Shown piece by piece: positions 56,780 through 64,000 of a stretch of 64,000 bases of DNA. Where the stretch lies: the NCBI GenBank assembly GCA_001599935.1, contig BCIJ01000002.1:518783-582782 (forward strand), given 5' to 3'. Position 1 is the first letter of the stretch. Each line of letters opens with the position of its first letter. Made by a program: the position numbers and the translations under genes. The notes under the pieces were generated by a model, which did no database searches, had not been told where the DNA came from, and saw only the letters and a program-made list of their open reading frames with translations. Origin of the DNA: Holtermannia corniformis (taxonomy: Eukaryota > Basidiomycota > Tremellomycetes > Holtermanniales).

Positions 56780-58573
56780 TATTCGTCAGCAACGCAAAGG
56801 GGTACGGCTTGGTCGATCCACGAGGACGTAGTGACAGTGAGATCCGCTTGCCCACGATCAGAAATAACGCCCTCGTCCGGCGCGTCTAGGACGCTATAGA
56901 GCCCAACCGCCAATGGATCGCAACTCCCCTTGTCCGAGGGTAATGTCCTTCCCAGCGGTCGGCGGGGCCGGACACGCAGGACAAGGGAGCGTGCGCTGGC
57001 AACAAAGGGTGGCCGGCGCCAGGGCGGCGCTGATCTAATCTACTCACGTTCTGGGTGGGAAAGGAGTTTCAAGGCAGTGAAAGCTGTCGAACGGTCCTTC
57101 AACGGTATCAGGGCTTCTACCGAGCATGGCGAAAGGAGTCGACGGGCAGTCTCCACGCGTATGTGCTGGTCACCGTGCACAATGCGCATCGTAGCGGATT
57201 CAGATTGTGGATCACGGTGCCCAACGCGTTGCAGACCTTCCTACGAAGCGCAGCAACACGCATAGAAGTGGAAGCCTCCTGTGCAGTTCACCACAGTACA
57301 TCGATTTGTGGGTGATCATGGTCGACATTCCGTCGAGGACGCTGCAGGACGACGCGTCGGGAACAACGTAACCCGCCGGCTCGGCGCGAGGTCCGTGCAC
57401 ACTGCTTATCCGACGCCATCGCTCAAAAGGGAAGCAAGCGCACCGCACCGCAACCGCACTCCAGCACGAGAAGAAAGAGGGCACTCACGTACTAGCCACC
57501 GTTTGCCCAACGCAGTGATCCGTGTCTGCGATAGTCTTGCTGAAGGTTTCGGCTACCGGACCAGGATGCTGCACAGACTGTTCGGTGGATCTCCTCTACA
57601 AGACAACAACTCGAAGCTGTAGACTTTGGCCCGATACGTGTATATCAGGCAGTTGGAGAAGAGGTGGTGGGGTGACGATGTGATCGGTTGTTGAGCAGCT
57701 AACCGGACCTGACCGGTTTGATGGGGTGGTGACGCGAGAACAGCCGGATAGGCTTTCTGTTGGCGCCGAGTTGTGCTGATCTCGGCATGAGTCATGCCTA
57801 CGTTGATCCTCCAGCTTGCTTACTATTCCTGACCTTGACCTTTTCGCGCTCTCGACCTTGTAGCGACGTTCGGGATGTTTGGTCGCCAGCTTACGAGAGG
57901 CAGGGAAGACGCAGCCGGGCGGTACGGAAGCACCGATTGTCTCTGCAGCACATGAAACTGACAAGTTAGGGCGTCAGGCGTGCGTACGCGGGCCAAAGCC
58001 GTGTGCTGGAATGAACCTGAGGGTCGGATACGGGATCCAGAGTGATGCAGAGCGGCGGATCGAGACACCAGAGCACTGGCCAGAGCAGGATGTCTAGTCT
58101 GCCATTTGACTATTCGCCGACGTTCAGGCACTGCTGAGGTCATCATCCTTTGCCTGACATTTTCGGCTGGCGTCGCTGCCACAAGGGGCTACCGAGGCCG
58201 CAAGGTGATGCCAAAATCCTCAGAAGTATCTATGCAATCTTCCACACACACACGAGCTGCAGATGATACCGGCGCAGTAGTTGCTGTGACCGAACGAACC
58301 AACGTGTAGCGTAGCGCGGATGCCGGACCGCAGTTTGAAATCCAGGTTGTGCGACGCACTACTCGCAGACAAGTAGCCGTCTCCCTCCTTACTGGCTCGC
58401 AGTGTACACAGTCAAGTCTCCTCTGCACAAGTGACCAGCCGCTCACACTCTCGCAGTGTTATTCCTCCGCCTAGAGCCACGTGCACCCAAGATGTCATTG
58501 TAGGCTCGCCAGATTGCCACGCGTGCTAGGATGTCCAGCTACATAGCGACCGTGCACAACTGCCTGTCCAGCG
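56780..58573. promoter_or_regulatory. Long gene-poor region between CSL and ERV41
   Basis: 1.8 kb without a convincing coding segment, the longest such stretch in the window. It holds the divergent promoters of the CSL and ERV41 genes. GTGGGAA, the CSL core consensus (GTGRGAA), occurs at 57055-57061, about 280 nt upstream of the CSL start. Frames of 60-120 codons on both strands look random. A non-coding transcript or an unrecognised gene is not excluded. Confidence 0.4.
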
Positions 58574-60360
58574 ATGTCGTTTGAGCCTCACCTCGGGATC
58601 TCCCACATCCCATCCCGGCCAGCACGCAGTCCTCTCGATGGTCCAGATGGCCCGTCGACGTCGATCTTGGACGAGCTCGACAAGATTGCCCCGTTGAAGA
58701 GCTTTGATGCTTTCCCAAAGGTGTGTAGTACACGCGGGGCTTGCCTGTTGGAACACAGGGTGTATGATTCGCGTACTGACCCAGACCAGGTGCAATCGAC
58801 GTATACGGTCCGCTCGAGGCGCGGTGGAGTGCTGACCGCGGTCGTGGGCGTCATCATATTCTTGCTCGTCTTGGTGCGTCAAATCGTCATACGCTCAAGC
58901 ACGAGCAGCTGATGAGAGCAGAACGACTTGGGCGAGTATCTCTATGGCGAACCGGAGCAGCGGTTCCGGGTCGACTCGGAGCTGCAGCATGACCTGCAAC
59001 TCAACGTCGACATGACCATTGCCATGCCATGTCGATGTACGTGCCGCCTTGCTCGTATTGACATCGATGCTGATCATGTTCAGACCTATCGATAGATCTG
59101 CGAGACGCCGTGGGTGATCGGCTACATCTCAGTGACGAATTTGTACAGGAAGGAGTGAGTCTGCGAGCACGACCGCCTGGCGATCAGCGCTGAACTATCA
59201 AAAGACCATCTTTGATATCGGCAAAGCGACGTCTATGAAGTGAGGCACACCGAGCTAACGTGCTCAATTGCTGACACCGCACCACAGGCAACAAGCCGCA
59301 CCCACTGTCCCGTCGGCCCATTCTGTCATCTCCTCCGCCCGTCGCAGAACACCCCATCAACGCCGCTCGGCCCTCGCAGGCCTTCGCAACCTCTTCTCAA
59401 GCTCGGGTTCGAAAGCCGACCGGCAACGCAAGATCCAGGCCGCGGCTGCGTTCCGCCCAACAAAGCACAAGGATGCGAACGGTCCTGCGTGCAGGGTATA
59501 CGGGAGCGTGCAGGTCAAGAAGGTGACGGCCAATCTACACATCACGACACTCGGGCATGGATATATGAGCTTTGAGCACACGGATCATCAATGTGAGCAT
59601 CGGCCAACACGGCTCCGTGGTGATTGCTGAACCGTCATGCAGTGATGAACTTGTCTCATGTGATCCACGAGTTCTCTTTTGGGCCCTTCTTCCCTGCCAT
59701 CTCGCAGCCGCTCGACATGAGTCTGGAGATCACCGAAAAGCGTCAGTGCAGAGTCGCTTCTGTCACGTAGGTGCTCATCATTACGCAGCGTTCGCTCTGT
59801 ACTCGTACTTCCTCCGTATCGTGCCAACGACATATATCGATGCACGAAGGCGAATCCTGTCGACATCCCAGGTAGGCGTGCGCCTACTGGAAGCCTTGTT
59901 CAGTCGCTGATACAGCTGCGTAGTATGCAGTGACGGAAAACTACCGCTCGTTCGAGCATGGCCATGGCGTGCCGGGCATCTTCTTCAAGTATGACGTCGA
60001 AGCCATGAGCCTGCTGGTACGAGAGCGCACAACCACACTGTACCAGTTCTTGATCCGACTCGTCGGCGTCATCGGTACGTCTGCTCCACTCCGTCAATGC
60101 CTTGCACGGACTGACGCATGCCAGGCGGCGTATGGACGGTCGCGGCCTTCGCCTTGCGCGTCCTGAACCGGGCACAACTCCACGTCCAGCAAGCCGTCAG
60201 TGGCGAAAAGGACTTCATCCCATCCAGTACACATCTTGGAGCGAGTCCAAGAGGGAGCCCAGCGGGCAGAGCGATGGCGCGTGCGAATAGCTGGCTTGGC
60301 GGCGGGCCCGCGGGGAGTAGACCGGCTAGTGGACGGAGTACCCCGGGTAGGGGGTGGTAG
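58574..60360 (+). CDS. ERV41: COPII vesicle protein Erv41 (ERGIC2-like)
   Basis: It starts MSFEPHLGISHIPSRPARSP. SILDELDKIAPLKSFDAFPK joins VQSTYTVRSRRGGVLTAVVG with the first membrane span (VVGVIIFLLVL). LGEYLYGEPEQRFRVDSEL starts the lumenal domain. GSVQVKKVTANLHITTLGHG, LSHVIHEFSFGPFFPAISQP, and YSYFLRIVPTTYIDARRRIL follow, then YAVTENYRSFEHGHGVPGIF with FFKYD. The second span is LIRLVGVI to GGVWTVAAFALRVL, and a Ser/Gly-rich tail ends at 60358-60360. Erv41 pairs with Erv46 and retrieves ER residents from the Golgi. About eight introns of around 50 nt. Confidence 0.93.
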
Positions 60361-61727
60361 CCGTTGAGCATGCATAATCTATGAGGCTCAAGGTGGGAAG
60401 CAGACCATTTCAAAGGGATCACTGGAGAAGGCAACGGGATACGAGATGTCGAACAACCCTTTGGGTCGCGTAATCATGCACTTCAATTATTGCCAGCGCT
60501 CAGGGCTTGATAGAAGACGAGCTTCGGATGGCGCTTGGCCATGTCACCGTTGCATGAGACCACCGAGAGAGCCAGATGACGTCCGCTTCGTCCACCGAAC
60601 AATACTGCGGTTCTCCGGAGAACCGCGCATATCTCTGTATGGTAGCTCGGAAGCTATAGAATACGATGGCAAGACCGAGTTGGTCCTTCAGAAGATGGAC
60701 GCGCACGCAACCCAGATAGCCATCCGCAGTGGGGACTAAGTGCGTATATCTGAAAAACTCAAGGTGACGGATATCGAGCAAGCTCTCAGCTTCTGAAATG
60801 GAGAGCATGGGGGTGAAATGACCGGTATCCGGGTGTGCGGCAAGCCCGTGCAGGAGTGTACAGAGCATCCGGGAGCACCCAAGATTCTGGCGGCGGATGT
60901 CATAGAGACCTAGTGAGAGTCTGGGCATCCCATGCTAGCGATGAGATGCAGTGCGTTGTTGAACGTCACGCATGCTAAAGTGCTGCGTACGGCTATCAAA
61001 TGACCGTTGAGGAGCAAGGGCGAGATCCTGGCGGGGTCATCGCGATTGCACGACGGTGCTTGATGGTCAACCTTTCATTGACAGGGGCTCTTTTGAGCGT
61101 GTCAGAGAAGGCGAGCGCTACATCATGAGATGAGAGCATCGATCGGCGTTCTTGGTACGCTACAACCGACAGACAATCATGAGTGACGCTGCGCCGAATG
61201 AGCAGTTCTGCTGTGAGCTTGCTGCGCGGCGCAATGCATCCGACATTGGTCAGGTCACCGATGACAACATCATCGAGACGATAGCAATGTCTTCACGGTT
61301 CAGGAAGGCGTTGGCGTGATCAGCTCACATTGTGATCGCTCACAACGTCGAGCGTCTGCGGCAACCATGCTGACGATTGGAATTACTCTGACGGCTCAAA
61401 GGTTGCCACAAGGGATAACAAGTGCATTTGGAAGACACTCGACGAGTAGCGAGTGCAAGCGTGCCGATCTACCGTTGAGCGCTCAGACATGCGTGTGATT
61501 CTAGAAAGCTGCTCGTTCGTGATGTCATCGAGGAGCCTTGCCTGCTGCGATCACTGATGTCCCCACATATGTAGTCATATCCCCATACAATCAGTCAAGC
61601 GCCGTCGTACCTGAGGACAAAGCTTGCGCGTTACGCGTCCCGCTCGCAGCGCTTGCGATACGGATAGCCGCACTCTGTGCATGACGTACAAACCAAGCTC
61701 CTACATGCGATCTCCCGCCGGTCGCGC
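60361..61727. other. Gene-poor region with a 20-bp palindrome
   Basis: Between the tail-to-tail ERV41 and epsilon-COP genes. A 142-codon minus-strand frame (60500-60928) resembles no family, has irregular composition and is probably chance. The palindrome at 60607-60626 is the only structured element seen. At this length an unknown gene remains possible. Confidence 0.35.
60607..60626. repeat. 20-bp perfect palindrome
   Basis: GCGGTTCTCCGGAGAACCGC is identical to its reverse complement. As DNA it could bind a dimeric zinc-cluster type factor around the inner CTCCGGAG; as RNA it would form a hairpin. It is in a gene-poor region close to the ERV41 3' end. Confidence 0.7.
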
Positions 61728-62872
61728 TCAAGCTGCAATCGCAAACTTTGCGGCCGCCGCATCAAACGCATCCGACTTGGCCTGCAGGTCGTGAACGAGC
61801 GGGTGAGACGCGTCTGTCGCTTTGAGTTGTCTATCTCGTGCGTCAGTTTAGCTCCAGCGCGCATTCGAGACGTACTCGAGCGCATCGGGGATCCCGAGCG
61901 CGACAGCGACAGCCAGCACCTCTGCCTTCTGGCTACCGAGGTCCCGACCTAGAGCTTCCTGGATATCGGCTTTGGCCTCGTCTACGTGCCCTAGCAACAG
62001 GTGCGCGGCCGCGTGCGCCGCAAAGACGGGACCGGTCCGACCGTTCGGGAGCTGGTAGAGCTCTTCGTACAGGTAGTAGGACTGTTGGAGGGCTCGGGAA
62101 CCCGTTTTGAGCCCGATCCAAGCTTCGATCGTTTGCAGCAGGAGCGAGTCGTCGTCGATCGCTTTGGCCGAGGTGTAGGTCGATTGCGCTAGGTCTTTGC
62201 GGTTCTGTGAGAGCAGGAGCTGGACCAAGACCGCGGTGCTGCGGAAGAGATGTTAGCCGTGATCAACGGGCTGGCCGTCGACCTGTATGACAGGCTGACA
62301 TGAGCAGACTGACCATTCAAGATCCGTCTTGCCGCTACCCTCTGTCAACGTCGCGACGGCCTCCTCGACTTCGCTCTCCAGTACGAAGACTGTGCCAGCA
62401 ATTACGCGCACAACGCCCTCCTCCTCTTTCCGAGCTTGGTCCTCTCCCTCAAACTCCAACACGAGGTCACGGATCTCTTCCACTTTGGCCGCCTTGTCCT
62501 CTGCACTTGCAGCAGACAGGTAGTGGGCAAACGCATGCACGGCTTTCAGCGACGCCGGCGCGTCTTCGCTCTCGGCCGACGCGGACAAGAGCGCAAGAGC
62601 AGCATCGGGGTCGGAGAGCGCGAGGTGGGCGCGTGCGGCGTACAGCGTGCGCGAGAGGTCTTCGGGGTTGCTAAAGTCTGTGTGGGATTCTGGAGCGGCT
62701 TCTGTGATGCAGGCTAGAGGGTGTTAGTACTGCGCATGTGGCTAGCTGGTCTGATCGTGAGCCACCTTTGTACGAAGCTGTCGAGTGTCAGTCGTGCTGT
62801 CTGCGCCAAGACGAAGAGAGACATGCCCTGGTAGAAGAGTTGCTTTACGTGGTAGAGAGGGTCTGCGTCCAT
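61728..62872 (-). CDS. SEC28: Coatomer epsilon subunit
   Basis: The start MDADPLYHVKQLFYQ (62827-62872) joins a 12-nt exon (62766-62777) and then ACITEAAPESHTDFSNPEDL, reading QGSYKACITEAAPES as in other epsilon-COPs. The first intron begins GC (62778-62826) and is the only choice that keeps this frame. LYAARAHLALSDPDAALALL, then VEEAVATLTEGSGKTDLEW, VLVQLLLSQNRKDLAQSTYT and HLLLGHVDEAKADIQEALGR show the TPR-like helices. The C-terminus HPLVHDLQAKSDAFDAAAAK ends FAIAA at 61728. The last junction, after DALEY, does not close in frame with a standard site, so that part is uncertain. Epsilon-COP stabilises alpha-COP in COPI coats. Confidence 0.88.
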
Positions 62873-63181
62873 CTTGCCGTGTTGCTGCTTGAAAGTGAAT
62901 GAGCTGCTGCCCGATGACCCATCGACAGCACGGAGCGCGACGTGGTGCTCGTTTAATGTGATCCGCGGTGTAAAAGTGTCAGGCCGGCGCCACGTGGCAT
63001 CTCGGAGCGTCATGCACGGACCGCACCAGACAGTTCAGCTCTGCACATCAACACCACATCAACACCATCAGCAACATCACTGACAGCACGCACTGTGCGA
63101 TAGAGACTCGATCGATCAGATCTCAGCCGGGTTCACAACAACCACTCAACCGGCGGGACCGCATCACACTCGCCAGCCACC
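62873..63181. promoter_or_regulatory. Shared divergent promoter, epsilon-COP and Bbc1-like genes
   Basis: 309 nt between divergent start codons, including a CAACACC-rich leader. No TATA box was seen. Confidence 0.4.
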
Positions 63182-64000
63182 ATGGCATACCCCTACCTGG
63201 TAAAGACAATGTCCGTGACCGTTGTTCACGCCGTGCCATCTGCTTTGCTGACAACACACATCACAGACTGAAATACAAGTCACCACACACGACCGACCTT
63301 TCGTTCCTCAAAGGCGAGACGTGAGTTGCCCCTCGACGTGGCGGTGCAGTCGCACACGATCGTCAGTGCTAATCCATCCGTGCGCAGGATCAGGGTGACG
63401 GGACCATCACCAGAAGATGAAGACTGGCTGGTCGGTGAGACGCTCGATGGCTCGCGTAGCGGTGGGTTCCCAAAGGTATGCGCGGCTGAGGGTGTGGGGA
63501 TGCAGGAGCTCATACGGGTTTGATAGGACTTTGTCGAGGAGACGGTGGAGGAACCGCCACAGCAGCAGAGTGATCCAGCTGAGACTCGAGAAGCGGTAGC
63601 TACGGACCTGGATGTGGAGCCTCCTACGATTCCAGATGCTGCGGCTGCTCCTGTCGAACCGGCTCAGAAAGAGGTCTCAACTACAGAGACCTCCGAGCCA
63701 GCTCCGACCGAGTCGGCACCGACGCCTGCACTTCCAGTAGTGCAAGCTCAAGCACCGGCATCAGCTCCGCCGCCGCCAGCTCAAGCAGCCGTACCGACCA
63801 CCCAACCTACACCGACCGCCTCCGATTCGCCCCCCAAACCCTCATCCTTCCGCGACCGTATCGCCGCCTTCAACCAAGCCAAAGCCACGGCCCCACCCCC
63901 AGCACTCAAGCCGAAACCGGCCGGTACAGGGCTGACATGGTCTCAGCGCCAGAAACTGCGACAAGAACAGGAAGCGGCCGAAGCTGCTGCCGCTGGCACG
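63182..64000 (+). CDS. BBC1: SH3-domain protein, Bbc1/Mti1-like (5' part only)
   Basis: An N-terminal SH3 domain: YKSPHTTDLSFLKGET, then IRVTGPSPEDEDWLVGETLD and GGFPKDFVEE. A Pro, Ala and Thr-rich stretch follows, then SSFRDRIAAFNQAKATAPPP and LTWSQRQKLRQEQEAAEAAA, the order seen in Bbc1. Bbc1 binds the Arp2/3 activator Las17 at endocytic actin patches. The frame runs off the window edge. The start MAYPYL (63182) and the SH3 exon do not join in frame with the intron seen (about 63200-63266), so the first exon may be misread or there may be an unseen splice choice. Later introns at about 63321-63387 and 63478-63523 are clean. Confidence 0.75.

Noticed and set aside
57055..57315. Plus-strand frame containing AYVLVTVHNAHRSGFRLWIT
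   Set aside because: Looks protein-like for a short stretch but has no start context, splice continuation or family resemblance.
60500..60928. 142-codon minus-strand frame in the ERV41 to SEC28 gap
   Set aside because: No motif, irregular composition, and it spans the perfect palindrome; I could not support it as a gene.

Overview
The window is nuclear DNA from a compact, intron-dense fungal genome, almost certainly a basidiomycete. About 33 protein genes sit in 64 kb on both strands. Most are cut by GT-AG introns of roughly 32-65 nt with CTNAC-like branch sites. Supporting lineage signs are a CAP10-family glycosyltransferase, a CSL (Su(H)/RBP-J type) factor, a Suz12-like PRC2 subunit and a Crinkler/RHS-like NTPase. 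Placement below phylum is tentative; a small-genome group such as Pucciniomycotina would fit. Gene models were joined by hand from reading frames, splice signals and family motifs. No tRNA, rRNA, CRISPR or intact transposon was recognised.

Layout. 0.4-12.5 kb: Mak32-like PfkB kinase, an unknown minus-strand gene, CAP10 glycosyltransferase, Eaf elongation factor, Apd1/Aim32-type protein, Sec9 t-SNARE, F-box/LRR-like protein, then a coding-like stretch that looks degenerate. 13-24.4 kb: a small orphan ORF, RPB2, the splicing factor Cwc25, a small orphan protein, a Crinkler/RHS-like P-loop protein, and a SAP-domain Aim34-like protein. 24.5-38 kb: cis-prenyltransferase (Rer2), Erv1 sulfhydryl oxidase, mitoribosomal uL2m, Suz12-like PRC2 subunit, Mpe1/RBBP6, bifunctional ArgJ, and a short-chain dehydrogenase. 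38-40 kb: an A+T-richer pocket with two tandem orphan paralogues. 40-53 kb: ankyrin-CCCH protein, MFS antiporter, Pmp3 (eight exons), exosome Rrp40, Con-6, Vps37, HIBCH/mS47, and a ubiquitin E2 with a SUMO-interacting-like tail. 53-64 kb: CSL transcription factor with 1.8 kb of gene-poor upstream DNA, Erv41, a gene-poor 1.4 kb with a 20-bp perfect palindrome, epsilon-COP, and the 5' part of a Bbc1-like SH3 protein.

How the genes relate. The window is mainly housekeeping and has no metabolic cluster. Several genes serve the secretory and endosomal route (CAP10, Sec9, Erv41, epsilon-COP, Vps37, Rer2). Others act in RNA polymerase II transcription and RNA processing (Rpb2, Eaf, CSL, Cwc25, Mpe1, Rrp40, Suz12-like) or in mitochondria (Erv1, uL2m, HIBCH/mS47, ArgJ, Aim34-like). 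The less ordinary content is the Crinkler/RHS-like NTPase, the orphan pair, the E2 tail, the micro-exons and GC-AG introns, and an outsized RRP40 intron.
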